Origin: Catonia carolina
Taxonomy: Eukaryota > Arthropoda > Insecta > Hemiptera > Achilidae
Assembly: GCA_035578175.1 (NCBI GenBank)
Contig: JAQMRL010000003.1
Location: forward strand, 102,536,969 to 102,600,968
DNA: 64,000 nucleotides
Direction: 5' to 3'
In this document: piece after piece, positions 23,301 to 35,013 of the stretch
How positions within the stretch are numbered: the first letter of the stretch is position 1
How the letters are laid out: each line of letters begins with the position of its first letter
The notes under the pieces: generated by a model
The model's input: the letters and a program-made list of their open reading frames with translations, nothing else
The model's database searches: none
Told to the model about the DNA's origin: nothing
Position numbers and translations under genes: made by a program

Positions 23301-24377
23301 CCTTCATTTTATATATTATATTTTACATTTTTCTATGTATTATTACATAGTGTATTATTACTATGTATTATTACAATGTCCAAATTACCAAACCATATAT
23401 TCACATTCTTTATACACAAAGAACATTTAAAGATACGAAGAACATGGACATAGACACGCATACTACGAAGGTACTTGGACTTGAACACAGAAACTTAAAT
23501 AACAATACACCATCACAGTTAGCCAAATAATATCACACTCCTCAGTAATTCCACCTTGAAGATGCCAATTTTTGAGTTGAAAACGTCTTATCTAGTTTTC
23601 CATGACATTTGCAATATTAACAGAACGTGCCACAGTGAGGAATCTTTAATCTCGTCAGATGCAACAAACAATCTATATCTCCTCACTCCTGCATGGAGAA
23701 CCTTAAAACTAGTCTAGAAACGTCACCATTAACATAAGCATGCAGGTACAACCTTGTAGAGGTACAACGCCAATCCACGACGCTTGCTCAGAGGTTGCAA
23801 TTTCCATGCTTTATACAGATTCTCGTATCTTTCAATGTCAGAAAAATAATAACTGTATGTGTTAAACTGTTGTAAAAAAAATAACTGTAGTATGTGTTGC
23901 AAGAAAATTCTTTTTCTTAAAAAAGTGGTACGGTCTCCTTGAGTTTTTAAAAGTTTACTTAACTGCAAAAATATGGAAAAATTGGATGTGACATTATTTT
24001 TTGAATACTTGTCCTGTAAATAATTTTCGAAAATTTCGGAAAGAGTAAAGAAAGCTGTATTGTAAAGCGGTACTATACAGTTGCATAATTATGTGAATTG
24101 CTGACAATAGATAGTTAAACAATAAAACAGACTAAACTTACCCAAAATTTATGAAATAAAATGTAACTTCATTTTGCAATGACAATTTTTTCCCAAAAAT
24201 TAAAAATTAAGTTATACCATAAAACCATTGTAACTCAGAATGATTGTTGAACCGCTGAATCTGTACTCTTATCAATAAACCACTAAAATATTAGCAAACC
24301 AAATTTTACTGCTAAAAACTTTAAACTGTCAAAGTATTAATGTAATGTCTAATGCTATTAATGTAATAATGTAAAAA
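20353..24377. other. 4-kb gene-free AT-rich stretch
   Basis: Open frames up to 137 codons occur (23040-23453 plus) but show only low-complexity, hydrophobic AT-driven composition and no motif. No element ends or tRNA-like boxes were recognised. A 79-codon minus frame at 23729-23968 is likewise unrecognised. Confidence 0.45.
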
Positions 24378-24560
24378 TTGCTTTTCCGAATTATTAAGCC
24401 AAAATAAGTTTACATTTTGCATCATTCACTCATGATTAAAATAAGATTTTGCTTTTTAAGGTTCGTTTTTTTATTTATTTCTAATGTTTTATTACTAATA
24501 TTAGGTTAAATTTTTCATTATTTGGATTGGCATGAGAAAGTCGTGTGAGTGTTTCACACC
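24378..24560 (-). repeat. family A repeat, copy A3 (5' part only)
   Basis: The minus strand begins GGTGTGAAACACTCACACGA and runs through the first ~180 bp of the consensus (CTAATATTAG, AATCATGAGTGAATGATGCA). The rest of the element is missing. Confidence 0.75.
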
Positions 24561-25517
24561 GGTTTCTTTTTTAAATTAACCGATTGGTGAAGCATGTAAG
24601 GTGTAAGTCCCGTTGAAGGTCGAGTCTTGTCACCTTACACTCAGACTTATAAATAATAAATCTACATATATATTTTAAATTGTCATTAAAATTGTTATTG
24701 TACTAATTAATGATGAAATATCTTGATCTATTACCTTTTTCCAGGAAGTATTTTAGTTAAGACTGTCTTGGTTTAATGATAGTGAGTTCTCCTAATTTTG
24801 CAGTTACCGTCTGTCAACGTGTAGAAGAAAAATTATACAATTATCTCGCCACATACTCTTCCATTACAGTCGAGCTAGCTCAACATTCAATTAACTGCTT
24901 GACTGACTACTTGTGAAGAGCGAGAGAGAAAGTTGCAAGTAAAGGATCAACAAATAAAGAAAGACTGGTGTCTGGTGCATTGGCATCTCGCCGATTGTAT
25001 ATGCGTGGGGCATTTTTACTTAACTGACTCTCATTGAAGTGTAGTTAGATTGTCGTTACTTAATCCATTCAGTTGTGTTATTAAATTATAAAAATTACTG
25101 AATTTCATATGTGCAAGTTTAAAAGTTATATATGAAGCAATACAATTACTGTATTTAATAATTTCTTATGGATTCTTGTAGCTATTTTTTTGTTTTTTAT
25201 AACCACTATGGATTACTTTAGTCAAATTGAGAAAGCTTCTTCCTTTTCATATTCTTTAGCTTGTTCTGCCAGTATGCCTTCATTCGGGCTGATCTTGCTT
25301 GCCAAACTTCCTCCGACACGAGTGGTTTCTTCCTGCTTGGGTTTTGTTCTTCCATCTGATTTTGTTTCAAATCTACTTTCCTTATTTCTTAAGATTTTTA
25401 ATATTTCTGTTTTGTTTTTTAAATCATCGAAAGTTAATCCGAGTTTGATCATGGCTCTTTTAACATTTCGGATTCATGCTCTTGATGTTACCATTGGAGA
25501 TTTGTATTATTCTAAAC
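24561..25517. other. gene-free DNA
   Basis: A small hairpin GTAAGGTG...CACCTTAC (about 24598-24642) is the only structure noted. A minus frame (25222-25452, 76 codons) rich in Lys and Glu has no recognised domain. Confidence 0.4.
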
Positions 25518-25519
25518 TA

Positions 25520-26902
25520 CCGTATTTTTCGGACGATAAGACGCACCGGACGATAAGACGCACCCTTGTTTTTCAAGGCATAAATTATCTAAAAATTATT
25601 TTGACTGATTTTAATTAGTTTTTTATTACAGGTAAATGTGATTTCTTTATTTGAAAAACAGCAAGTACAAAAGATAAATTTACAAAAAAACATGGATATA
25701 GAAACTGTAAGTACGTAAATTACAACAATCGGTTTCATAATCATAGACACGTGAGTTTGAACCCAAAGCATCTCCATAACTTTGAGTCGGATTTCAACAT
25801 ACTTTACATCAAAATTTAGCTCAGTTTTTCTGCTTTGATTTATAATAGTCATATATTTTTAATGTTGTTTAAAGTTGCCATATCGAGGTTGGAAGACAAA
25901 AAGACCCGGTTTTTTTGATACCGCAACAAATTTCATGCGTTTAGAGGCGTGTAACTCGATAAATATTTGACCAAAAAGTTTGAAATTTTAACACGACATA
26001 AACAATTATATTATTACAGCGTGTACGAAATTTCAAATTCATACGTTATTTAAATTTTGATTTATTAACAATATTCTGAACCCTTGCTATCTCGGTAACC
26101 ACACGATCATTCGGTTCGGGCAAACTATTGTTTTATCCAGCGTAAAAAACTTAGTACAGACATGTTAATAACACGAAATATCGATTGGCCAATATTGCGG
26201 TAGAATTTTTAGAATTTTGAAAAATAGACTTGTTAATGCAGGGGAATGGGTGTTACTATCCATGTTGCTAGTTTGTGTACGTGACATCGTGTCGGACTGT
26301 CTACCTGAACTGACATACTGCATTGTCAAATCAGGTAGACAATCAGATTCAGGCAAAATGGTTAGTCTAATAGTAATCGATAATCTAATTTTTCAATTTG
26401 TGGCCATTTGACAGCATGAGTTCGATATTTACTGGTATGTTTCTTATTATCTGCCTTGAGTAATAAATCTTCTTGTTTCCGCCATTCCCGAATCATTTTT
26501 TCTGTTGGAGGAGGTAAAAAATGCCTTTCTACTTCCCGAATGCCATTATCTTTTGCATATTGAACCACTTTTAATTTAAAAGCAAAAGAGTACGAAACTT
26601 GCTTCATATTTTAAAATGCTATGCTATTTACTGTAAGTAATATCGATACAGAAACTACTGTGTATGCTTAAAATCTTCAAGACGATACAATTGAAAAACT
26701 ACGGTACATCCTATATCATTGTATGTTTTGTTTTGAAATCCCTAGTTATTGAACGTGTTTAAGTAGAGTAGGGTAGTAATAAATATTATTATAGAAAGCA
26801 TCTACCCTGAAATATAGCTAGCGTTCGGACCATAAGACGCATGGTAATTTTTAGGTCATTTTCCTACAGAAAAAAGTGCGTCTTATCGTCCGGAAAATAC
26901 GG
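25520..26902. mobile_element. pogo-like DNA transposon, 1,383 bp, defective
   Basis: Terminal inverted repeats of 27 bp (25520-25546 and 26876-26902, one mismatch) begin CCGTATTTTTCGGACGATAA, and TA lies directly outside both ends (25518-25519, 26903-26904). The inner part of the repeat, CGGACGATAAGACGCAC, is tandemly duplicated on the left (25530 and 25547), and a further variant sits inside the right end at 26826 in direct orientation. These look like transposase-binding repeats. The minus strand carries a DNA-binding-domain remnant (26362-26607). The catalytic DDE domain is absent, so the element is an internal-deletion derivative. Confidence 0.82.
26362..26607 (-). pseudogene. pogo-like transposase DNA-binding domain remnant
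   Basis: An 81-codon frame reads KQVSYSFAFKLKVVQYAKDN, GIREVERHFLPPPTEKMIRE, WRKQEDLL and, near the end, KWPQIEKLD. This is the N-terminal helix-turn-helix (Brinker/Psq-like) domain seen in POGK-type and other pogo-superfamily transposases: a FKLKVV-YA helix, a RHF turn, an IREWRKQ recognition helix and a W-P-x-x-E linker. The start methionine at 26607 is plausible as the native start. The frame stops after the linker, and the second CENP-B-type domain and the DDE nuclease are gone. It might still bind the element's ends, but could not transpose it. Confidence 0.8.
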
Positions 26903-26904
26903 TA

Positions 26905-27499
26905 ATTATTATTTTACAAGCTATTATTTTATTCTAAACTAATCCTACGTCGATGGGCTTTATAGGAGTCTCCTCGACGTCTAGCAGCTGAACTAACTCC
27001 ATGTTTTTATGCCATTGAGTCATTCTTCGTGTCTTCGCAAATTTTTCAATTACCTTCATGACTGTTTCCATCTTTAAAAAAAACCTTATGAAGATCGGTG
27101 TTCCTGATTTACCGACGTGCATCTATGACATTCCGCAGTACTTTATTTTAGAAACAAGATTGCTTTAAATACATTGTAGAACAAAAATAATAAGAAGTTA
27201 TTTTCATATAGTAAGGGCGAAAGTTTTTTCTGATTTATCCACTCGCTCATCAATTCTCTTGATTTCCTGATAACCTCAAATGCTGAAATTCAGCACGTTT
27301 GTTTTGTAAGGGTTGAACAGAAAAACTAAAGAATTTTACTTTTCACTCACTCTTAAGGGTTAAAAAAATGGATGAAAACTCTGAAGCAATATATATTATT
27401 TCTGTGCTTTCCCAAAGAAATATAGTTCTAAAATTCACCACGTATTAATACTGTTAATCATTAACAGCTGATTTTCGGGGACGAAAATTACTTATATAC
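26905..27499. other. gene-free DNA
   Basis: A 62-codon minus frame (26934-27122) has no recognised motif. Nothing else noted. Confidence 0.4.
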
Positions 27500-27665
27500 A
27501 GATATGAATACTAGACAGTGGTTACCGGTGTACTTTGATGGTTAGGGTTCAATTAATCATACTTTCAGGAATAGTCGGCCTGGGTATGTCCAAGACTACA
27601 CTCATTTACACGTCATACATATAATTTTCATCTCTTGGGCCATGGGGTTCTTATTGTTATGAATT
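27500..27665 (+). repeat. possible SINE-like repeat
   Basis: GACAGTGGTTACCGGTG is followed by a B-box-like AGGGTTCAATTAATC (about 27543), then GGCCTGGGTATGTCCAAGAC, TTACACGTCATACATATAAT and TTCATCTC. That downstream order resembles the body of a common insect SINE/LINE 3' module. The A box is poor, so the assignment is weak. Confidence 0.35.
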
Positions 27666-29769
27666 GAACAGATTGTAACATGCACACAGTAGAGATAAAA
27701 GAAATAAATCAATTTTATTCATCCAGTGTTGGTTGTTAACATAATTTTAATACAATCCAACCGAGTCGCAATTATTCCCGCGCTCTCAGGAATTTGTTTG
27801 TAAATTATAATTTTTGGTCTAACCTCAAATTTTTTCTATCTGCAACTTTGAATTTGGTAACTTGTATCTTAAAATACAGTAGCGTATTAGACAAAACCCC
27901 CTTTCATTGAAGCGTTTTGTAGGTTCACGGAAAATTTAAAGTAACCAAATCCACTTGTGTAAAAGATCTGTACTGTATGATTTATTTTCATGCTAAATTT
28001 GAAAACCATCCGACACAATATTGATTGAGTTCGCCTGGTGTTTGTACAAACTGTTCAATAGTTGTGTGCGCATATGTTTTAACTACTGGTTTTACCACAG
28101 CTATTTTTTAATCGCGATTTAATTTCCCGTTTGATACATAAAATGGAAAATCCGGTTGTGATCCCTAAAATTCAATTGACTCTAATAAAATCATAAAACT
28201 AAATATCCTGAATTTATTTGTTTCATTTTGTTGTGGTGCCAAATACTTTTTGTACAAGATCATTTTAACGGTAACGCTAACGGCTATTTATAATTATACA
28301 ATCTAAAACGCTTCAAATTTAATTTTTTCGTTTAAAAATAAGCCGCGGATTTAATTAAATAAATTTTCACCTTCTGTAATTAAGTACATTAATAAAACAC
28401 TTTTTTAATATTATAATTTTAAATTTTCAATCAGATACATTCCAGAATTGGTTATAATGGGAAGAATAAAATCTGTTATTGACATTTACTTTATTGATTT
28501 ATTGGTATATAATGAACACATTCACCCAATTTTATTGTAATTTTGCTAGATTTTTTAAGTAGAGTAGACACGAATAGAGTAGGGAATAATTTCCCTCTGA
28601 TAGCATTAGTGTATGTGTGGTGGTCAGGTGGTCTCCATACGAAGTCGCTTGCCCAAACGGTGTTACCCAGCTAATAATAGCGACTTTCCCCCTGATTTAG
28701 AGTTAATAAAATTATTTAAGATTAATATAAATATTAACGGGCTTTAATTCTGATGAAATATTTATGTAAATTAATCGTACAAATTTTTTTGTTAATTGTT
28801 ATTGAGCAATGGAAAAATGATTTGTCTACGTAAACATATACCATAACTAACGAATATATGTTATTTCTTTTCGCTAAAATAAATTAATTTTTATTCGTTA
28901 AAAATGTTTCTTTAAAATATTTTGATAAATTTATTTGTATTATTATAGATACCTAAAAATACCAGTGAAAGTTAATCACTGTATAGAAAAATGTAATCGA
29001 TTATATATCTGTGTTCAAAACACCGTAATTTTAAATAAACTGTTCAAAAAAGAGGTGTGGTTTAGAAAGGTAAATAAACAGATAAACGAGATTAAAATAG
29101 GGTTATATTTATCTTAGTAAAATTAAAATTAAAAATAAACAACAAAGAAAATTAAATTCGTAAACCGAACCGACATTTTTTAGTCCGTTGATATTATTAT
29201 ATCTGGTTAAAAAGAACACTTGTAACACGCAATTATTATCCGTTACACGATATGCTTACACAATAATTATAATTATTGTTAAATTATAATTATAATTGTA
29301 TGTAAATAATTATAATTATTTAACGTCAACGATTAATTTAAAATAGATTTCAGAAATAAATGGAATGCAGATGAAAGTTCACCGAAAAAATATGCCCTAT
29401 ATTTTGAAATGTTACCTTTAGAATTGTTTAGTTTATTGAAATACAATACGTAAACTGTCACGAAAAGTCATAAATTTTATGGTGAATTAATAATTGTGTT
29501 TAGCAAAGTTTCCTGGAGATCTACTTTATATTGTTAATGTTTTCACTGATTGGTATGTCTCATAAAATTCAACGTTATTCATTAGTTAGTGATGAACCGT
29601 GTTGTTTTTTTTTAGAAAAATCCATAATTTATCTTTTAACTCTGCTTTGTTGGAAAACTCGTCTTGTGTACACGTTGTGTGCAAACGCTGTAGGATACCG
29701 TTAAGTTTTTTAGTTTATTTCAAGCAAAAAAATCAAAAATTTTAGTTAATACCTACGACTTTGGGTTAC
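27666..29769. other. gene-free AT-rich DNA with an AT palindrome cluster
   Basis: Around 29258-29325 AATAATTATAATTATT-type palindromes repeat several times, giving strong cruciform potential. No open frame above 60 codons has a recognisable motif. Confidence 0.45.
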
Positions 29770-29856
29770 ACCTCGGTTCTCAAACTTTTTATTTCCAGAC
29801 CCACCCCCATATATGGTTTAACTGAAAGCCAGGCCCCCTCTTATATGTGTATAAGT
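29770..29856 (+). mobile_element. hAT-like terminus, partial
   Basis: CCTCGGTTCTCAAACTTTTT followed by CCAGACCCACCC and GCCAGGCCCCCTC is the typical left end of Charlie/hAT-like elements (a C-x-x-x-GGTTCTCAAACTTTTT start). No matching right end was found downstream, so the element is truncated or decayed. Confidence 0.4.
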
Positions 29857-31482
29857 GTGCATTTGGTTAATAATACTTTTATTTGTAATTCTTATTTAAG
29901 GTACGTACGTATTTGAATCCTATTTTTATTGGGACAATGGGTTTAATATTGAAATAATTATTAACATCATTACACAGGACATGTATTAAATACGTATTGC
30001 TAAATATAACTGAAAACAAAAATTAAGACTACTATCGCAATTTTATAACTTCGTTTATAACGACCAATTCCAAATTAAAATCTTCTGTGCTTCTGTGAAA
30101 TTGAAACCAGGACCTTTGGATTATCGGTTAAGTACAAAATTTCATCAAGGTGATGTTCCAGAAATAATTAATTCAACGAAAATACTGCTAAAAGTTACTG
30201 GCACATCTAATGATGACTCCTGTTCATTGCGTTTATGTAGAAGTAATATAATAGGTCACATTGTTCTCGTTCCGTTGTATGTACTTTCAATAAAATGGAA
30301 ATCCGGTTCTCAGGAAAACGCCCACTTCATCAGTTCTGTTTTTGTTAGTAGTAGGCTACCACAAATGGTATGAGAAATCAAATATCATGTGTCTGGAAAA
30401 AACCATAATTATAAAACACAAAAATAAACCAAAAATATTTGAACAAATATACAGTGAATGGGATGTTAGTATTCGTAATAATTGGATGGATTGTAATTCT
30501 ACAGCCATTAACGAAAGATATAAAATACTGTATAAAGGATAGAAAATTAATTTAATTACAATAACAAAAGTATTATAAATTAGTTGTAAAATACGAGTGA
30601 AAACCTTAATAGGTTTAGTTATTTTCTAATTATTTATTTTATTTAGCTCATTAAATATTTCTAAAATACTGATACTTAAAACTTTTGTATATTGCAGGTA
30701 ATCAAAATCTAATTAAAATTGAATTCCACAGTACATTAAGAAATTAACTCTTGGAATTTCGATATAACTACTTAGTATTTTAACTTACGTATTATTATTA
30801 TTATTTCCTACTTATTATTTTTACCTACGACGTCAAACTTGTCTGCCTATGGTGTTGAAATCGTACACTCTCGTACGATTTCGTAGCAAAATATCGTTCA
30901 AGAATGAAAACCCGTTGTTCTAGGGTAAAATAAATTATGTTCATAACTCGATCGGAAACGGCACAAAATTTTACACAGCTCAAGGAAAATCAACTCGCAT
31001 TGCCTTATTTTTACCGGTTGAGTACGGCTCCCAACTTTGTGTTACAACACAAAATTTCCCTTTCTTAGAAAAAAAAACTAGACATTGACAATAGGGTAAC
31101 AGGATTAGAAAGTACGATAATTAATATATTGATTGAAAATTATAAGAATTATTCAGGTCTTTTACCATTTAATAAAAAAATTAAACTTCGCTCTTTGAGC
31201 TCTAGATTTAAAATCATTGTTTTGGTAAAACTTTTCTTCTTCACAAATCAACATTTTAAACTATGGCTATTTATAAAGAGTTATTGAATATAACATTAAA
31301 AATTATGAACGAAAACGTATAACAAAAATTTTTAAAACATAATAATTTAAATTACTATAATTGTAATTTGATTTAATCTCTCTTGACATTTTAAACATTT
31401 CATAGGTACAACACAGTTGTACCGCTACACGACAATTTTTTTAACAATCATTGAAATGTTATTACGCTTCATTTTTATTTTC
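29857..31482. other. gene-free DNA
   Basis: Open frames at 30095-30373 and 30342-30542 have no recognised motif. They could be decayed hAT interior, but this is not supported. Confidence 0.35.
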
Positions 31483-31720
31483 TTTAATGTAGAGTTTCAG
31501 TCAAAAATACTTCGAAACATCATGGACTCACCTTGGTACATATCCAACACTATATTGCACAGAGACACGAACACTCCCACGGTACACGAAGCTATACAGA
31601 AATTTTGCACCAGTTACCAAACAAGTTGAAAATCATCAGAATCCAGAAGCCATCAATCTCCTAGACAACAGTGGAACACACAGAAGACTATGCAGACTAC
31701 ACCCTACAGATTTATTTTAA
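31483..31720 (+). pseudogene. Jockey-clade LINE ORF2 C-terminal fragment
   Basis: VEFQSKILRNIMDSPWYISN and TILHRDTNTPTVHEAIQKF, then after a frameshift NPEAINLLD and GTHRRLCRLHPTDLF before a stop at 31720. These match the end of Jockey ORF2 proteins, where Q-x-K-x-LR-x-I-x-x-A-P-W-Y-x-x-N is followed by a short basic C-terminus. The intact element 0.4 kb downstream has the equivalent HQSKILRMITNAPYYVKN on the opposite strand, but the sequence is clearly a different lineage. It is 5'-truncated. No tail or duplication was identified. Confidence 0.75.
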
Positions 31721-32107
31721 TATGTGATTGTGTAATTTATTTTACATTCCTGGCAAGATCAATTCAACAAAATGGGAAATTTTATAGAGTAATACCAAGG
31801 GGTATTACTTACTCAAGATTTATACTTACAACACATCTACTCATTGTTCTATGAGAGCAGATCGTAGATTTACAGTTATTCAAAAAAAAAAAAAAATGTA
31901 GAGTTTTCGTAGTGAGCCAGGGTGTGCTCTTCGAAATAATTTGAAATTTTAGTAGTGAATCGATACAGTATAACAATACCAATTGAAGTTTCTGTGTAGT
32001 TTTTTTCAATTAAAATATATTGAATTACTGGTTGTATTAGAAGTCAGCTCAGTTATATAAAGTTATTCATTTGTCAACACAATCGTATTAAATTGGTACG
32101 TGCACTT

Positions 32108-32119
32108 TGAATAAGACAT
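32108..32119. repeat. target-site duplication of the Jockey element, left
   Basis: TGAATAAGACAT, identical to 36523-36534. The final T merges into the 22-T run that is the element's poly-A tail on this strand. Confidence 0.9.
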
Positions 32120-32322
32120 TTTTTTTTTTTTTTTTTTTTTAACGGTAATTTTATTTAGAAACTATACAGTACAGTATAACCATCCAAAAGCTTAACTAAA
32201 TTTTGAAAAAAACAAATGACTTGATAAATAAACAGAAATATTTTTTAAAGAATACATCCCAGTGGATAATTCAAAAGTATAGTGGATTTCAAAAAAAATA
32301 AGTTAATAAAAATATAGAACAA

Positions 32323-35013
32323 TTAGATCAATAGATCTCTACTCCATTTTCTTCGTAGGCGTCGGTGTGGTAAGTTTCGTCTTGACATTTGCTGTATTAG
32401 GGGATTGATGTGATCTGTTAATTTTCTGTTAAATTTGGAATATTTTAATTTAGCAGTTTCTGTTACAAAAGGGATTTTCAAATCGGAATGCAGTGTTAAA
32501 TTTTTTACGTAATATGGGGCGTTCGTTATCATCCGAAGTATTTTTGACTGATGAGTTTGAATTTTTTGAATGTGAGTTTTCTTTGCGGTCCCAAAAATTT
32601 CAATACCGTAATTCCATATCGGTCGTAAATAGGCTTTGTATGTTAATAATTTAAATTTTAATGATAGAGTTGATTTTCTGTTGATGAATTTTGAAAGTAA
32701 TCTTGTACGGTTATTTAGTTGCAAACGTTTTGTTTTGATATGATATCCCCAAGTCAGTCTACGGTCTAAATGGAGGCCCAGATATCGAACTTTATTTTCT
32801 TGCGGTATCTCATTGTTATCCAGGTAAACAGTTGGACAAGTTCTTCTTCTTAAAGTAAAAGTCACTTGCACAGATTTCAGCGGGTTAACTTTCATTCTCC
32901 AGTTTTTGAGCCATGTAGATACCTCATACAAGTGATTTTGGATGTTCATCGAAGTTTCTTCTGGAGATTCACTGCTGCATAACAGAACGGTATCATCTGC
33001 GTACGCTGCTACTGTCGTGAAGTCATTTTCCGGGAAGTCAGACGTAAATATGGAGTACAAAGCAGGAGATAATATGGACCCTTGAGGAACTCCTGCTTCG
33101 ATATGCCAGACATTAGAATATTCCAAACCTTGGCGCACAACAAAATATCTATCCTCTAAAAATGATCTCAGAATTCCATAATATGTATCAGAAAAAATAG
33201 ATTTTAATTTATACAAAAGCCCGGGATGCCAAACCTTATCGAACGCCGAACTAATATCCAGAAATACAGCCGATGTGTATAATTTTTGTTCTAACCCTAC
33301 AGAAATTAAATCAACCACTCTGTGCAGCTGATGAGTTGTTGAATGTTGCCTTCTGAATCCAAACTGATAATTTGGAGTTGTAGCTTCAATTATCGGCGAA
33401 AGTCGATCTAACAAAATTCGTTCAAAAAGTTTAGACACGACTGAAAGAAGGCTAATGGGCCGGTAAGAGCTTACACAGTGAGATGGTTTTTCCGGCTTCT
33501 GAAATAAAACAATAGTTGACAATTTCCATTGTAAAGGAAAATGCGCAGTTCTGAGAATAGCATTAAATATGTTTCGTATAAAAATTATCCCTCTTTCTGG
33601 TAACTCCTTTAATATCTCTGCAGTTATCAAATCCAGACCTGGTGACTTGTGCAATGGAAGACGTTTAATAATACTCTTGACCTCGTTTAAACTCACAGGT
33701 TTAGGCGGCAACGATAGCGTAGTTGGGCACGTTACGAATTCCTGTACATCCCTGTCAAACTCAATGTCTCCTGTTTGCACATGAGGTTTAAATACGTTGC
33801 TGAGATGTTCTCCAAATAAATCAGCTTTTTCTTGGTCAGACTTGGCCCAGGTTTGGTTCTCACGCCGAAGAGGAGTCGAAACTGGAACTTGCTTTAGAAG
33901 TCGCTTTGTTGCTCTCCATAACGAGCCATCTTCTGTGTCCAGGGAATTCAAGCGGCTTTCAAAGCGGTCGAGTTTAACTGCCCAGATTTCCTTTTTAAGT
34001 CTGTTGGATAGCCGATTGACAATAGTTTTATCGTCCGGAAGTCTTGTACGATGCCATCGACGACGTGCTGCCCGTTTTTGAGTAATTAATTCCCGTATGG
34101 ATCTGGGATAATGAGGTCCATTGCGTTCATTTTTTGAAACAGTTATTGCAGAATCCCATGCAGCAGATTGAATGATAGAGGTAAACTCGTCTATGGCGCA
34201 TTCTAAATCGTGAGCAGTTTTTAAAGGGACGTGAACATTTAAATTGTTATTTACAAGATTTTGAAATTTGACCCAATCCATCTTACCGGTTGGCGTTAGC
34301 GATGGTAGTTGCTGTTTATAAAGAGGAGTAGCACTTATAGTTAACAGAACCGGAGAATGGTCGGATCTAAAATCGTCTAAATTTTCAACCGCATGGTGAA
34401 GTCGACTTATACCTCGTGTTATAAATATATCTAGTATATCAGGTAGCTTTGTGACGGCAGAAGGCCAATACGTCGGCATCCTGGGCGTTATTACTTCAAA
34501 TCGATTGTAGTCAACTACATTTAGCAGTTGCCTGCCTCGTGGTGTATTGACTCTACATCCCCACTGAGTGTTCTTCGCATTATAATCACCACCTGCAATA
34601 AATGCTGGTCCCAACTCATCGAAAAAATTTTGAAACTCCTCCTCAGTTACTCGAAATCGTGGCGGACAATAAACTGATGCTACATTAAATTTTAACTGGT
34701 TTTGGTATAAAGAAAGTACAGTTGCCTGAAGAAAATTTGTTGGAGGTTCAGTGAAAAGGAAGTCATGTTTTAAAGTCGCCTTGATGATAATTGCCGTGCC
34801 CCCTTGGCTCCGGTCGGCCGGGTGATCAGTCCGGTAAACGATGTAACCGGGAACGTAAAAACGAGAACGTGAAGTCAAGTGAGACTCCGAAATGAGGGCG
34901 ATGTCTATTCTTTTCTCATGTAGCACATATTCTAGCTCATTGAAATGTTGTGAAATACCATTAGCATTCCACAACAAGACGACAAGGGAATTAGATGTCA
35001 TATTATTTGGCAT
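32323..35013 (-). CDS. Jockey ORF2: endonuclease-reverse transcriptase (896 aa)
   Basis: The enzyme that nicks target DNA and copies the element RNA by target-primed reverse transcription in the nucleus. The N-terminal apurinic-type endonuclease spans about residues 10-230, with N17 (WNANG), E43 (SESH), D143/N145 (GGDYN), D195 and the S217-D218-H219 triad. The reverse transcriptase spans about 440-740: KSPGLD near 457, YRPISLLSVVSKLFER near 517, D586 in FLDISSAFDKVW, GVPQGSILSP at 641 and the catalytic YADD at 671-674. A thumb and a C-terminal basic region (HRRLRRKWSRDL) follow. 896 aa is normal for Jockey. The start ATG at 35013 overlaps the end of ORF1 by 11 nt, which suggests coupled translation. 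No stop, frameshift or missing catalytic residue was seen. Confidence 0.97.
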   Translation of the reverse strand: MPNNMTSNSLVVLLWNANGISQHFNELEYVLHEKRIDIALISESHLTSRSRFYVPGYIVYRTDHPADRSQGGTAIIIKATLKHDFLFTEPPTNFLQATVLSLYQNQLKFNVASVYCPPRFRVTEEEFQNFFDELGPAFIAGGDYNAKNTQWGCRVNTPRGRQLLNVVDYNRFEVITPRMPTYWPSAVTKLPDILDIFITRGISRLHHAVENLDDFRSDHSPVLLTISATPLYKQQLPSLTPTGKMDWVKFQNLVNNNLNVHVPLKTAHDLECAIDEFTSIIQSAAWDSAITVSKNERNGPHYPRSIRELITQKRAARRRWHRTRLPDDKTIVNRLSNRLKKEIWAVKLDRFESRLNSLDTEDGSLWRATKRLLKQVPVSTPLRRENQTWAKSDQEKADLFGEHLSNVFKPHVQTGDIEFDRDVQEFVTCPTTLSLPPKPVSLNEVKSIIKRLPLHKSPGLDLITAEILKELPERGIIFIRNIFNAILRTAHFPLQWKLSTIVLFQKPEKPSHCVSSYRPISLLSVVSKLFERILLDRLSPIIEATTPNYQFGFRRQHSTTHQLHRVVDLISVGLEQKLYTSAVFLDISSAFDKVWHPGLLYKLKSIFSDTYYGILRSFLEDRYFVVRQGLEYSNVWHIEAGVPQGSILSPALYSIFTSDFPENDFTTVAAYADDTVLLCSSESPEETSMNIQNHLYEVSTWLKNWRMKVNPLKSVQVTFTLRRRTCPTVYLDNNEIPQENKVRYLGLHLDRRLTWGYHIKTKRLQLNNRTRLLSKFINRKSTLSLKFKLLTYKAYLRPIWNYGIEIFGTAKKTHIQKIQTHQSKILRMITNAPYYVKNLTLHSDLKIPFVTETAKLKYSKFNRKLTDHINPLIQQMSRRNLPHRRLRRKWSRDLLI

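Noticed and set aside
20353..24377. Plus-strand ORF of 137 codons at 23040-23453 as a possible gene
   Set aside because: AT-driven hydrophobic composition, no domain, no splice or promoter context. Stop-free length is not unusual for one frame in 64 kb.
30095..30542. Decayed hAT transposase downstream of the 29.77-kb terminus
   Set aside because: No RW or DDE-type motif could be read, and no matching right terminus was found.
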